Of a stretch of 64,000 nucleotides of DNA, positions 1 to 12,582 are shown piece after piece; positions within the stretch are counted from its first letter, which is position 1; every line of letters begins with the position of its first letter. The stretch is from positions 4,808,478 to 4,872,477 of the forward strand of contig JBBCBC010000030.1 of NCBI GenBank assembly GCA_037126765.1, written 5' to 3'. The stretch is from Stenogyne calaminthoides. Its lineage: Eukaryota > Streptophyta > Magnoliopsida > Lamiales > Lamiaceae. Position numbers and translations under genes: made by a program. The notes under the pieces are model-generated. The model searched no databases and had not been told where the DNA came from. It worked only from the letters and a program-made list of their open reading frames with translations.

Positions 1-2320
1 TTTGCACCAGACCCCTCGTACCGTAATACCGACTCTGATCGATATTGTATTGAAATTTCTACATACTATACTATTTCATATCGAAATTTAAGTATATTAA
101 AATTTGTAGTAAAATATTGATAGCATTTTGAAATAATATGCATATATTGTATCAAAAAAATGGCATAAATTTTTTTGATAAAATATCAAAACTTCAGTAT
201 ATAAAAAAAAAATCAATTTTTTTGTTATTATATGGTTCAATAGGTGCAATATAGTCAAATTTTCGATATTTTCACAATTCCTGGCAAAAAACAGTGCAAA
301 AGCGTGAACACCAGTTCTTTGAGTACGCGTGGTTGTGAGCATAGAGGTAGACTGTCAAAGAAATGAGATGCAATGGGGCACGTGCAATGTGTGAGCGGCC
401 GCCGCCGGTAAGGATCAACGGCGCGTTAGGCGGAAGAAGTCACGGATAATAGCAGCTATTTTTGTCCTAATTAATTAAAATCAATTTGAAATTATAGAGG
501 CCAAATTTATTACGTGTGAATCCACCAACCGCCTACCAATTTCAACTCGTATCCACTAAACCCATCACTCTCATATACTCAATTTTTTTTTAGATAACTA
601 ATTTTTTTTATAGAAGTTTGCAGATATGAATTTGTTTCCAAAAAATAAAAAATTATCCCGCTGTAAAACTTTAAATGCTTATATTTAATCGAATGGTTAT
701 TATCTATTTAAATTAATGATTTGTGGAATGAACAAAAATATTCAACGAATCATTGATATTTAATCTCATTTATAAGAGTGTCCCATATATGAATTTAGTG
801 GCGGTTGTCTCATTGGATTTTTTAAACTTTTTATATTATATGTAAGAAAATTCTTATATTTTTTTTATTTAATACTCGTTAGTCACCATCTATTAATAAT
901 AAGCAAGGTATTTTTTTAATAAATTCGTTTTAATTCATAGTAAACTTCCACTTTTTCACTTATTCGCATAAAATTATGAAATAAATAATGAGAACTTTCT
1001 AAAATTAAATAAGAGCAATTTTGGAAAAAGATATAATTAATAATAATTGGAATGCAAAAAATATCTGTATAGTGAGAAATCTCAAAATTACAACCTTTGG
1101 ATCACACGCTCACACCCATGTAAGTGTGTGGATCTAAATGTCATTTTTGCACATGATTCAAATTATGTAAATTTCTTTGACTTTTCAAATAAAAATAAAA
1201 CTACAATCTCACCGTCACCAGTGTCTGATCGAGCTAGTCACCTACTTCATCAAAATCTGTCTTACGGTATTCTCAAAGCACTTGATTAATTTTATATCTC
1301 CTGCTTCACATTTTATATTCATGTTGGAAAATTATATACAACTCCCTCCCTCCATCTTCATATAAGTTTAGAGCTCTTTAATTAAGTAATAATAATAAAA
1401 TAATAAATTATGAATACTTTTAAAAATTAGAAGAGAGGAAAAAAATATGTGTAAAGTAATGAATTGAACAATGAGTGATATTTTTATAATATTATATAAA
1501 AAATGAGGATAAAAATTATAGATAGTAAAATTATTATTTTTATTTATAAAAATTAAAATTTATTGTGAGACAAATAGAAAAAGAAAGTAAGAAAGTTATA
1601 ATGAGAAAGAGGGAGTATATAACAACACGTCTATGTAAAAAAAAAGGATGAGTGCACTCCTTGCGTGATGATAGTCTAATAAAAAAGAATTTTATAAATA
1701 GTGTAATTGTGTAAATTAATTTCGTGGACAATTTCTTTTGAGGGGAAAAAACTATGATTATAAAGTAAAGGAGATAATAAACTTCATTGTGAAGCTTTGA
1801 AAGAAGCAAGTGGAGTCAAGAATCATATATGGTGCAAATGGGATGTTGGACACAATGATGCTTTGTGGCATAAATAGGTTGACAAATTGTTGAATGCATA
1901 ACAACTTTTTCTAAAATAATTACCCCACTAACAATTTTCATTTCTTAGTCCTTATAGGAATTAATTAGCTAAAATAAGCATATATATAATATTTGTGCAA
2001 GTGGATTACATGTATAAGAATTAGGAAAAGAAAATTACAAGTACGTAACTTGCTTTATCAATGAATAGTGGTGCAACTTGATTGAAAAGTTTGATCGACT
2101 CACTTAATAAAGAAATGAGAAAAGATAAGATAGAATTACAAAAAGGTCCAAAACAACGTATAACAAATGCTTACTTCGATGGAAACATATTTTTTTTAAT
2201 ACCAAATAATATGGGCTATGTAATGATTTTTATTGAGATGTCATGTTAATATTGAATAAATGAGGGTTATTATGTCATTATTATATGACGTTGTGAATAA
2301 TTAAATATATAGTGATTTAT
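1..2320. other. AT-rich intergenic sequence, no gene seen
   Basis: No reading frame here resembles a known protein. The first ~350 bases contain a diverged AT-rich repeat with CGGTA-type motifs, similar in style to sequence inside the MULE at 46.4-47.4 kb. A short GC-rich patch lies at about 380-440. From about 1341 to 1625 the ends read ACTCCCTCC and GAGGGAGTA, which suggests an old Stowaway-type MITE. Confidence 0.5.
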
Positions 2321-2466
2321 TTGAGACAATTGCGTGAGACCATCTCACAATGAGATTGGGCATAATTTGAGCGTTGACATTTTAATATTTTGAGAGGGAT
2401 GAGTGTGATTTGTGCTAATTTATATTCCGTTTTATGTATGAGACCGTCTCATATGAATTTTTGTCT
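2321..2466. mobile_element. MITE, GAGACCGTCTCAT family (copy 1)
   Basis: A ~146-bp sequence with GAGACCATCTCA near one end and AGACCGTCTCATATGA near the other. The reverse complement matches 54084-54210 along most of its length, including the shared stretch around CACAAATCACA. Two copies in opposite orientation at unrelated sites indicate a small non-autonomous DNA transposon. No target duplication was defined. Confidence 0.6.
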
Positions 2467-2794
2467 TATCTATATTGATGGTATATGTAAATAGAATAGG
2501 AAATGAGTAATAAGTGAAAGAGTTTGATTAAAGTAAGAGTTAGTGCAAGATAAAAGTGAAAATGAAGGGCAATTCTGAAAAAAAAAAGCTATAGTAGTAA
2601 TAGTCTAATATATCCTTTTATGTCGATTTTAAAAGCCTAAATTTGTATTTGATATTCCTTTTTCTTTTTTTAATCGGGATTTGTATTGATATTCTCTTTG
2701 AATATTATTTTGAAGAAAATAATACTCTACGATATATCATTTTCTTTTTCCAATTCCAAATGGGGTTGGATTGTTGCAGCCATTCTTGAAAATA

Positions 2795-3790
2795 GGCCAA
2801 GGTTATTAGCACCCCCATTATTAGAAAATGCACCACTCATTCAAATTTAAAATCTCAATATACAAATAAAATGACAAAAATATCATTTCTTTTCTCCTCC
2901 TTTGTTATGACCACAAACACCCCCTTATACAAATATAATTCGAACAGTTTTTTTCTGCAGTACAATTTTACGGTCAAAAGAAACATCCAATAAGAATGTC
3001 AAAGGGTACTCACGTTTTATTTATGACTTCGCAAGCTTATTTTTCGATCACACGTACTGAAAAAAATTCGTACCTGATTTTCCGAAAGAAATTCGTACCT
3101 GATTTTTCGATCACACGTACTGAAAAAATTCGTACTGAAAAGAAATTCGAAATTTTAAGTAGATTTCGAAAAAGTTTTCCGAAAATTGGTATCATTTTCA
3201 AAATTTTATTACGAAAACTCTCAATTTTCTTCGAAATATTTTTTTTGAATGTTTTTTTCGAAAATCTTTGATAATTTCAGAATTTTTTTTCGAAAAAATA
3301 TAGAATTTTCGAAAAAAATAAATAAAAAATCGACAAATAATTCGGTAAACCAGTTACGAATTCTTAAAATTGTGAAATTCGTTCATTTGATGGATATTTG
3401 AAGTGAGTTCGTTTATTTTAAACAAAAACCCAAAAAATTTTGTCCCATAAATCAAACATTAAGACATAAATTTTTTTAATACCCTAAACCTTTTTTACAA
3501 TAGAAATTTGAAATCTAACCTCTTGCAATTGTTTGGGTGGTAGAGACGCGACTAGATTTTTGTGGTGGTAACGACGATGGCGGCTGGAGGCTTGGGTAGG
3601 ATAGGAGATGAGAACGACAATTTCTCTATGTGGGAGTGTATGCTTTGGTTTTTTTAATTGCAGATGGAATGAAGGATTAAGAAGGAGAAGGGTAGTTTAA
3701 GAAGTTTATTGGTGGTATACTAATCTTATAAGAGGTAAACTCATCTTGGTGGTGTATTTCTTGAAAAGTGGGGTGTTAATAACCTGCGCC
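2795..3790. mobile_element. MULE-like non-autonomous element M1
   Basis: The left end reads GGCCAAGGTTATTAGCACCC and the reverse complement of the right end reads GGCGCAGGTTATTAACACCC; similarity continues for about 45 bases to a shared GCACCAC/ACACCAC. A 9-bp direct repeat TTGAAAATA flanks it exactly (2786-2794 and 3791-3799). Long terminal inverted repeats plus a 9-bp target duplication are the signature of Mutator-like elements. The interior holds a more GC-rich gene-like patch at about 3530-3650 and a 63-bp-spaced direct repeat at 3041-3123. No transposase is visible, so it is non-autonomous. Confidence 0.8.
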
Positions 3791-4236
3791 TTGAAAATAT
3801 CAGATTACCTTTTCATCCTTCATATAATTGGCCCAATGAAAATAAACCCCACTCGTATAATTGGGCCAGCCCATTATTTCCTCCACTACTAATCAACTCT
3901 CCATAAAGTGGGCCTATATATTTATATATGAAATAGAAAAAAATGTTTCGACTAATTTTACGAAAAAAAATTGTCTTTTCTTATTCATCCTCCGAGTAAT
4001 CTAAAATATAATAAAAGATTATACACATTTAACGTGAATATTCGAAACTCTGCCATAATCACACGATCATGATGACGTTGATGAGTATGTTCACTTATTA
4101 TTTTAAGGTCAATATTGCCTATTGGGGATCTAATTTTTGGATTTTTGGGCCTCCATTTTTTTTTCTTTAAAAAAAAAAGAGCAAGTCTCTTGTTTGAATT
4201 TTGAACCAAATTCATGTGAATTCTTTTTTCAAATTA
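3791..4236. other. Intergenic, no gene seen
   Basis: AT-rich sequence between the M1 element and a Stowaway-like MITE. Nothing recognisable. Confidence 0.4.
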
Positions 4237-4508
4237 CTCCCTCCATCCATGAAATCTATTATCATCTTTTTGGACTCAACATTTAAGAAAAAATTAGATA
4301 AATTAGATAAAATAATGGTATTATAGGGTATTATGGGAGGTTATTTACAAATAAAGTGATTGTTTGTGAGTAGAGTAGAATGACAATTGAATTAATTAAG
4401 CGATGATGGAAGGATAAATATAAAATGTATATTTCCATAAATAATATAGAAATAGATTTGATGGAAAGGCAAATAAAAAAAGTCAGAATAAATTTAGTGG
4501 ACCGGGAG
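4237..4508. mobile_element. Stowaway-like MITE
   Basis: Begins TA-CTCCCTCCATCC and ends near GACCGGGAG. Internal sequence (an AGGGTATTATGGG motif, then GTAGAATGACAATTGAATTA) is shared with 43386-43735, so this is a dispersed family. The exact end is uncertain because the right terminal repeat is diverged. Confidence 0.5.
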
Positions 4509-4652
4509 AACACATATCTCTCCAATATGTGAAGAACGAAGTATCTCCATTTAAAAATTATTAAATTTTATGTACTCCTTCTTCATGTGAAGTATTATAT
4601 TTCTCAAAATCATTGAATAATGATAACCTAAACAATACTCCCTTAATATACT

Positions 4653-4917
4653 AATATATTCTCCATCCTTCCCATTGTAATTGTTTCGCTTTCTTTTTAT
4701 AGACGTTTCACTATAACTTTCTCATTTCATATATAGAAAAAGTAACACTCCACTACCCTATATTTTTATTCCAATAAAGAAAAAAGGTCTACCATTTAAT
4801 ATATCACTCCTCACTTTTCATCCAAAAAAAAAAAGTCCACCAACTAATATTTTAATATTATTTTTTAAATCATTCAACCAAAAGAAATGAGACAATTCAA
4901 ATGGAGATGAGAGAGTA
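4653..4917. mobile_element. Stowaway-like MITE
   Basis: Left end CTCCATCCTTCCCATTGTAA; the reverse complement of the right end reads CTCTCATCTCCATTTGAATT. Together they make an imperfect terminal inverted repeat of the Stowaway type. There is no coding content. Confidence 0.45.
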
Positions 4918-7488
4918 CTAAACAATGATTCTGACTTTATCATAAAACTTACATGAACCATGTCCGTAAAAGTTTTTGTCTTCCATATCACCTTATTTCT
5001 CAATGGAGCAAATCTAACCTAAAAAGAAGAAACTAATTGTTACCACACCATGCTGGATTTGTCAAATTAATTTATTAGCAATAAATAAATTTGTGAGAGA
5101 GTTTTAAATAAAAACAAAAACTCGTATGACACGGTTTTATGCATGGGACATGGCTCGTGAGACTATTCATCCGATCCTAATTGCTCACTAAATAAAACAA
5201 TCTTATGGCTAGGATGAAAACCTCCATTAGTTTGATTTAAAATTTTTGACTATCTCACCATCTATATTGTTTGTCGGTAGTTATTTTACCATATTTATAA
5301 CTTCAATAACTAATAATCATGTGTTGCACGATACCGTTAATACACAACTATTATTTTTTAATTAGTATTTATAGCTAGCTGATCTCCATTCAAATCCTTT
5401 CTAGTCTTTTTATTGTTTCAGAAAATATATGTATCATCACATGTAATTAGCTCTACAAGGTATACTCTTGTAATAAAATAAAGTATCTTCAAGGAAATTA
5501 AGCAAACAAATATCGAAAGTTTTATGATCTTGCACTGAAATTAGCTCATAGATAATTGCCAGGTTTTCAATTTTAATTTGGAAGGGTTTTATAATATCTC
5601 GAATCCATAACCTTCGGCTTAGGTACGTAGTGGTGCTGTAAGCCTGTAACCACTTGGGCTATCTCTCTTTGACCTCTCGGCCTAGAATAAATAATAATGA
5701 TGTTGTTCATTTAAACACGCTCTCATGTATAAAACATGGGTAAATTTTGAATGAGACGGTTCACATTTTCTAAGTATTAAAAATGTTATTCACAAATCAA
5801 CAATATTCATATCAATACAGTAGAAATTTAAAACGGAACAATTTAATGAAGACAATTAATTTGCTTACCATACAGCAGTGACATTATTCATTAGTTGTCA
5901 TTATCAAGTTACGATATATAATTATTTTGGAACGTGGTTGTGTTCCCATCATGCCCCATCTCCATGCTTATAGGTAAAGAATTCTATCATAGGCTATTCA
6001 GCCCTTTTTTGAAACTTTAATTCCAAATGCTTGCCAGCCTATAAACCTTTCAATTTGAGACAAATAAATCAAACAAAAGTCCATTTTGGTGGCCATTTTA
6101 TTTGCCCCACAACAGATTTACCCAATTTTTTGTCGGCTGATTTCCGATATTTACGTCTTCTATATAGTGCATAATTAACTTATTATTTGTACGAGTAAAA
6201 TTTTACCTAATGTGTAACAATTTAGCGCACCAATTAGACGGATATATTTGGTGCAATTTTGATTAAATTTTTTTAACACTCTCTGTTTTCTTATTCAATA
6301 AATCAATGGAAAAAAACGGTTTGAAATTTTTTTGTTCATGTAAAGATCAAGAGTATCAGCTAATTTGATGAGAAGTATTGGTTGTATTTGTATATTGAAA
6401 AAGAGTTAATGGTGTCGCGTCTACAAATTAATACTTTATATAATATAAATTAATATTTTCTAATAAGTGTTCTTTTTAGCATTTTTTAGTGAAATTATGT
6501 GGCTCATTGCCTTTCTCGTTTTGCTTTTGGTTGTAATTTGCTTTAATTTTCGTCTACTATTCCTGTGATGATTGTGAACGTGCATTTAATTAATATATTT
6601 ACTTTTATGTTAAAAAAAAAGAAGGGTATATATTGATAAATTTGCCCTTATTTAATGAATGTTCTTTTTATTAATTTTCATGATTTTTGCTTATCATAAA
6701 AAAAATTTGTTCACACATCTACATAGTTGAAATTCCTAAGTTAAAAATTATGAGTATCTTCTAAAATTAAAATAGAGCAAATTTAGGAGAAATTGTGTAA
6801 AAAATGCTAAAAAGTCATTTAATATTGAATTTAAAAAAAAGGCACTTATTACAAAATAGAGGTAGTATATTTCAATTTTATTTTGTGAATGAGCCAAATT
6901 ACAATTATGCATATTCTTGATGAGGTAATATAGAATTTGCATCTATATAAACTCTCATGTGAAACTTGTTCATAGTATGATATTGATGATATCATTGCAT
7001 AATTTTATTTATAAATTTATACTATTACTTATATAAATTAATATCCATAATATTTAGTATTATAATATTAATTTATAAATATTATAATATTTAATTTATA
7101 AGTATGATGACATAAATTTCATACAAAGCTTGATTCACAAAAGGCATACTCTTCCTGCTATAGTACATATCCAACGAAAGTATATATATCTAGTGTAAAA
7201 CAGTAAAATTATCATCATCTGTTATTATCACATAATTATGTGAATCCGTTTGTTAATTATTTAAAGAATCTTATGTGACATTTACGAGATGGTGCCCATG
7301 CTATGCCATCCTCAATCGATAGCCACAATTATTAATTCCTGGGGGAGTTTCTCGTCTCATCCTCACAAAAAAAAAAAAAAATTAATAATCCCTGCTGTCT
7401 TCTTTCTTCTTTTGAAAGTGACTAAAATGGAATCCCATAATGAAAAGTAGAAAAAATAACATTTATTATAAATTTTTAAAAAAATTAC
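4918..7488. other. AT-rich intergenic sequence
   Basis: No gene recognised. A possible SINE-like segment lies at 5575-5690 (listed separately). Short motifs resembling the GAGACGGT MITE family occur near 5115-5175 and 5720-5770. The rest is low-complexity A+T sequence up to the promoter of the small gene at 7589. Confidence 0.45.
5575..5690 (-). repeat. Possible tRNA-derived SINE remnant
   Basis: On the minus strand the sequence contains TAGCCCAAGTGG, a perfect fit to the pol III A-box consensus TRGYNNARNNGG. About 45 bases further is GATTCGAGAT, an imperfect B box. The segment starts with a GC-rich GGCCGAGAGGTC head. No clear target duplication or A-tail was found, so this is tentative. Confidence 0.35.
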
Positions 7489-7497
7489 TTATAAAAA
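7489..7497 (+). promoter_or_regulatory. Putative TATA box of the small 63-aa gene
   Basis: TTATAAAAA lies 100 bases upstream of the ATG at 7589 and is followed by a CT/GA-rich leader typical of plant 5' UTRs. Position and composition support it; no transcript evidence is available. Confidence 0.4.
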
Positions 7498-7588
7498 AGC
7501 CTTTGCAAAAGCAGCTTTATCTCTCTAGACATATTAATTTGTTTGCTACCAAATCGAGAGAGAGAGAGAAATTAAGTGAGAAAGAAGA

Positions 7589-7780
7589 ATGAAGTTTTTA
7601 TTCCAGTGTCCTTGTTGCTCATGTTTCTGCTTTCTGAAGCCTCAGAAAGGCAAACCTAAGGCAAAAGAAGTTGTACCTTCCAAAGCTAAAGATGTACCCA
7701 AGGCAAAAGAAGTTGTACCAGCTCCCAAAGCTGCAGAAGAACCACCAAAAGCTGCACCAGAAGCTCCAAAGGAAGGATGA
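7589..7780 (+). CDS. Small Cys-cluster, Lys/Pro/Ala-rich protein, unknown function
   Basis: A 63-aa single-exon reading frame. Residues 1-16 are hydrophobic with a tight cysteine cluster (CPCCSCFCF). Residues 17-63 are a basic-to-acidic tail rich in Lys, Pro, Ala and Glu, built from imperfect repeats of the type KAKEVVP/KAKDVP. The ATG follows a GA-rich leader (GAGAGAGAGAGAAATTAAGTG) and a plausible TATA box 100 bases upstream. Codon composition is richer in G+C than the surroundings. I do not recognise the family. The cysteine cluster could be a lipid-attachment or metal-binding site, but that is inference. It could also be a chance ORF, although the ordered repeats and leader argue against it. 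Confidence 0.55.
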   Translation: MKFLFQCPCCSCFCFLKPQKGKPKAKEVVPSKAKDVPKAKEVVPAPKAAEEPPKAAPEAPKEG

Positions 7781-8347
7781 AAATGGAATGTGGAAGTAAA
7801 TTTAATTATTAATTATTATTTCTTGCTGTTTAATTTTTCTTTGATTTAATTACCAACTTATATATAATTATATATTAATTATATTTTGTTGGTAAGAATG
7901 TTTGTCAAAAGAGTCCATGTTAATTTCTTGAATCACTAAACGCATGTTTAGCAATAATCAATCATGGATTATGATTATCAATTAAGGTTTTTGATGCGAT
8001 GCAAGTTAATTTTACCAACTTTATGATCTTAAGCATTTTTTTAATCTCTTCTTTTCTTTTTTTCTACTATGAGAATTATATAACGACAGATCTTTATAAA
8101 TTCAGTTAATCAATTCCAAGAATTAAACTGTTTATTGATCATAAAGCCAGTTAGGTACTTGTAATTTTCTTTTCCTAATTCTTATATGGCTTTGCAATTA
8201 AACTTTGATCATTTCTGAATTGTATTATTATTCTTTTGGTGCAAAATTAAACTTGGATAGTTCGAGCGGACGAAATTAATTATAGTACTTATATGATTTT
8301 TCATAAAGCATCACAATAATGTTCAAAAATTCATCTGAGACTACGTC
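7781..8347. other. 3' flank of the small gene, intergenic
   Basis: AT-rich sequence, probably including the 3' UTR of the 63-aa gene. No other feature seen. Confidence 0.4.
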
Positions 8348-8576
8348 TAGCGTGAAAAATTTTCATATATGAAAATTTATAAAATTGTCATAAATCAATC
8401 ATCTACACCCTAAACACTAAATAATGAACCCTAAATTATGATATATTCGGGCCGGGTGAATCATGAACCACTTGGGCCAAGTGAACCATGAACCACTCAA
8501 TTTTGTCTTACCTTCACCAAATTACAGAATTTGATTGTAAATTAAAAACTTTTCATATATGAAAATTTTCATGCTA
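8348..8576. mobile_element. MITE, GTGAAAATTTTCAT family (copy 1)
   Basis: Terminal inverted repeats: left TAGCGTGAAAAATTTTCATA and right (reverse complement) TAGCATGAAAATTTTCATAT. The interior carries GGGCCGGGTGAA and a repeated GTGAACCATGAACCACT motif. The reverse complement of 24643-24857 matches it almost end to end. A partial, degenerate relative with the same GGGCCGGGTGAAC motif is at 31715-31830. Flanking TA dinucleotides may be the target duplication. Confidence 0.8.
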
Positions 8577-9309
8577 TACTTTGTCTTCATGTGATCCTCT
8601 CATATTGTGAAAATATAAATTTATTGCTAGGGGAATAAACGCTCGAGTAATCTTGATCTCAAATTTATATTTCTTTTCTCCTAATTGACGCAAGAGAGTA
8701 TATCGACATCTATCAAAATTTTACAAGATATCACATTTTATTTGAAAAAGGTTTTTAAACAATAAAAATAAATTTATTAAACATAAAAGATGTATGACGG
8801 TAACTAATTGCAAATAAAACAAATAAAATTAAAACTTTCATCAATAAATATATTTATGATGTAGTAGCGACTATCTCCACAATTTTCATATGACATTCAT
8901 AAATTCTCAACTAACTAACTTGCATTCATAAATTCTCAACTAACTAACTTTGTATCTTGAGAAAATGTTCTTGAATATTTGCCACAGTTTTTCTCATATT
9001 CCAGAGAGCACAACTCTGTTTGGGCTTCTTACATTTTTTAGTTTGTGGAGCTCACACTTTTGGGCCGGATTTGGGCCCTCCAATTTTTATTTTCCTTTCA
9101 AGTTCCAATAATAAAACTCATTACTCTATTTATTCTTCTACGTTTTTTTTTTCCTATGCAAGAAATATAAGGTTACTTGCACGAAAAACAAGTATTGAGG
9201 AGGTCATTCACAAATATTAGAGGCTCAAACCAATAATGAGAACTCTCATAGTGATGAGCAACCCTAGTTAAAAAATATACCTCAAGATTGACATTACGAG
9301 TTTACGACT
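8577..9309. other. Intergenic, left flank of the copia element
   Basis: AT-rich with no gene recognised. A 24-base motif around CATTCATAAATTCTCAACTA is tandemly duplicated at about 8896-8946. On the minus strand the last ~60 bases could continue the LINE-like frame found on the far side of the copia insertion, but the similarity is too weak to be sure. Confidence 0.35.
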
Positions 9310-9314
9310 AACCC

Positions 9315-9484
9315 TATTAAGGAATGATTGACCGAGATTTTTGTAATTAATATTAGTTGATTTATTTCCCTGTATATATCCCACGTATTGTGGGTAATCT
9401 GTTATATCTCTTGTAATATCACATTATATATAGCATATCTCTCCATCACCATCATTCAACGGTGATTTCATATCATTGTTTACA
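9315..9484 (+). repeat. 5' LTR of copia element
   Basis: 170 bp, starting TATTAAGGAATG and ending TTGTTTACA, matching 15752-15921. Both copies start TA rather than the canonical TG. Contains a TATA-like ATTATATATAGCA near its 3' half, which could be the element promoter. Confidence 0.93.
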
Positions 9485-9496
9485 TGGTATCACGCC
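9485..9496 (+). other. Primer binding site (tRNA-iMet type)
   Basis: TGGTATCACGCC directly abuts the 5' LTR. The first eight bases match the usual plant copia primer site complementary to initiator methionine tRNA; the rest is diverged. Confidence 0.75.
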
Positions 9497-9682
9497 AATC
9501 CGATCCTGGAACCCTATTTCTTTAAAAACGGCCACCGCTGCCTTTTGCTAGCCTCACGCTGGACTCGTCCCCTCCGCCTTGTTGCTCCGCGCACAGGACT
9601 CTTCCCCTCCTGTGTCATTCTCTCCTCTCTTTTTCTCACTCAAAACCCTAATTTCCTGTAACCCTCCCTCACATCTGCTCCA

Positions 9683-12150
9683 ATGGCTGCTTCAATCAAT
9701 GAGACATTGCCGGTCACGACCATGATTAACACGGTCTTTGCTATCAAACTCGGTGCCACGAACTACTTACCGTGGCGTCGCCAGATCATGCACATGGCCG
9801 AGTGCTTCGATCTGATGGGCCTTCTTGACGGTTCCATGGTTGCGCCATCGCCTACAATTACGTCTGAAGTGTTGGGATTATACGTGAAAGTATGCTTTTA
9901 CTTTGTATAACCTATGCATTAAATACTTATTTACTGAAATAGATTGTTTATCACTGTTGCTTTAAATATGATTGAATGTTATATATATTTATTGCAAACC
10001 GTTCGTTGCACGCGTTACATTGTAGTTAACGTGGTGATACCAGATCACAGAAGATCACGTTAACAGTTCATTGTATACGAGTGCGTGTTTCACAACCTAG
10101 ATAGATCCGAACAATCTATTGGTAGAAGTTGATGTGTAAGGCTCAGATTGACTTGTCTTGACCAAGAGATTACACTAGTGCATTCGATGCGTTGAAGCAC
10201 CTACAGAGAGGATAAACTAATTCGCACTGACTTAAGGGATGAAGAGTTAGACCTCAGTGGTTGTTGATTTCTTAATCTCTGTCACTTAATAAGGACTGTG
10301 TGCGATTAATAGTTATTGCTTTGACTTATAAATGGGAAGAGAATCACTGTGACTTCGATCTACTTATATCTTTGGGCAATAATATTAATTGCACGACGAT
10401 TCTTAAAATTATCTGAGAGAATCGTGTGCTTGCAAAAAGTCTTGCTTGATTGGTCCCCCGGTGGGCTTAACCTTTATCATACCAAATCTTTACAAGTGAA
10501 TTAATTTTCCCAGATGGAATAATAAAGTTGGGTTGTCGCTTACTCCAGGATAAAGATATTAATTAATATAAAGCTTTTCAGTGGCTTAATTAATTAATGA
10601 ACTAAATAATCTTAAACTCGGAAAATAATAATCGGGAGCCATATTACCGTAATATGGGTTAAGATTGGATAGTACAATATTAATTATATAATGGTATTAA
10701 TTAATATTAATGGACTGAATTATATTGTGGTTCAATATTGGAATTCAGAAGTCCATTGGAAGATCCATCTTAATTCTCCTAAAGGCCCCTCAAGTAGCCC
10801 AATTAAAGTCCAATAAATAAAAGGTGTTTAAAATAAAATAAATTTATTGTTGCAATATTTTCTCAATTTTCGAAAATAATTAAAGAAAAGAGGGAGAAGA
10901 TTTTTCTTGAAAAATTTTATGGAAAGGAGATAATGTATTCTTGGAATACAAGATTATCCCATAAATTCAAGAAAACTCCCACTTGGTTTTTTTAATAGGA
11001 AATTTTCGAAAAATAATAAATAAGAAAAAGATTTTTTTTTGATTTTCTGGAAAGATTTTATGGAAGATATGTACTCTTGGAATACAAGAATATCTCATAA
11101 ATTCAAGAAAGATCCAATCTTGAAATTCCTCTTGAAAGTTTTCAAAAAAAAAAATAGGCCAAATAAGGGTGTGAGATTTTTGTGGAAAAATACACATGGA
11201 AAGAGGAATATATTGGATATATTCAAGATTTCTTGGAGATCAAGAAAAGATCTTTCCTAGCCCTAATTGTGCCCAATATTTTCGAACCCCCTCCTCTTAT
11301 ATATAGGGGATGAATTTTTTATCTCCAACTAGTGTTCCATGCGTTGGAAATATTAGAAATCCACAAAGGTGGTGCAACAATAATTTTATTTTCCTTGTTT
11401 TATAAATCGTTCATCGGAGAACCTTCCAATTATTGGATGAGGACTTGGGAATACTTGAGAAGGACTTTTGGTGGGTATCCGGATACTTGATCCTGTCATC
11501 TCGGATCGTCTCTCCAACAAGAAATGCGTTCGTAAACTCCTAAAATTTCCGCATCTTTAGATCTTTTACGGAAATATTATTTGCATGTTATTGTTGGATT
11601 AATTATTATTTGAATTCACTTAGGTAAATTTATGCTAGTAATAATTGTTAATTTAAATTTGTGTTTATGAGGTCATCCCGATAGATCCTGGCATATGTTA
11701 TCCCAACATGAAGATGGAATCCAATCGGTTAATCCAGCCTACACTGCTTGGAAAATGAAAGATAAAAAGTTATTGAGCATCATGTATATTTCTTTGTCAG
11801 AGGATGCCGCGTCCGAGGTTATCGATTCGTCTACGTCGAGAGATACGTGGCTTACACTTGAGGGCGTCTTCGCCTCGGAGTCGCGCCAACATCAACTCTG
11901 GGAAGAGCTCATTTCTCTTCGTCGTGGTGACTCATCGGTTGAGGAGTATGGTAAGAAGTTCAAGCTTATTTGTGATCAATTATCTGCGATTGGTCGTCCA
12001 GTGGAGGAATCCGACAAGAGTCACTTGTTTTTGCGTGGGTTGGGTGTCCAGTTTGCAAGCTTTGCGGACACCCGTATGACCTTCACTCCTATTCCAGGTT
12101 TTGGGACTTGCTTAACCAGGCCAAACAGTATGATCTCATGATCCGATCCA
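9683..12150 (+). pseudogene. copia gag, interrupted by solo LTR
   Basis: The first part (9683-9869) starts at an ATG 199 bases after the LTR and encodes a gag N-terminus with the L-G-x-x-N-Y-x-x-W-R pattern. The second part (11714-12140) encodes the UBN2-type gag core (A-Y-x-x-W, then SRxxxLWEEL). The two parts are separated by the solo LTR at 9870-11708 and resume in frame after the target duplication. The zinc knuckle region near 12400 is degenerate: cysteines of the CCHC are replaced. Stops occur at about 12139 and 12229. Confidence 0.85.
9870..11708. mobile_element. Solo LTR (1839 bp) inserted in copia gag
   Basis: The ends are TGTTGGGAT and ATCCCAACA, a perfect 9-bp terminal inverted repeat with TG...CA termini. 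The insertion is flanked by the 5-bp duplication TGAAG (9865-9869, 11709-11713). There is no internal coding region. Length and the TGTTGG...CCAACA ends resemble LTRs of the large-LTR copia lineages (Angela/BARE type), but that lineage call is inference. It most likely arose by LTR-LTR recombination of a full element. Confidence 0.88.
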
Positions 12151-12537
12151 TGGAGGGCTCCTCTCCCCAAGCGGCTTTCACTTCTGATCATGGCACTCAG
12201 TCGAGCCGTGGGTCGTCGAATAACCGGGTAGCCCGGTGGTGGTCCTCCTCCTTAGGGCCAACATGGTAATCGTGGGCATAATTTTGATCGTGGTTCGTCT
12301 TTTGGTCGAGGTCAGAATTCGGTTCTCATGGTTCTTTTTCAGGGGGCTCGAATGGTGGTGCTTCCGGGGGTTCTAACAACGAGGGGCGCCGAACTTATAT
12401 CCCACGTTGTCAGATTTATCATGGGGAGCATTATGTCAGACAAATGCCCTCAGTTCCTCGGTGCTCGTCAAACTGTCTCGACTGTACATTTGACTCAGGG
12501 TTTCACGTCCTCTTGCAATGTTTCGGATTCTACTCCT

Positions 12538-12582
12538 GATTGGTATCTCGATTCGAGTGCCTCTGCTCATATGACCAATTAG
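12538..12582 (+). pseudogene. copia protease active-site remnant
   Basis: Encodes a D-W-Y-L-D-S-S-A-S-A-H-M-T motif. The copia protease motif is D-S-G-A-S; here Gly is replaced by Ser, and a stop codon (TAG) follows directly at 12583. Both changes should abolish processing. Confidence 0.8.
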
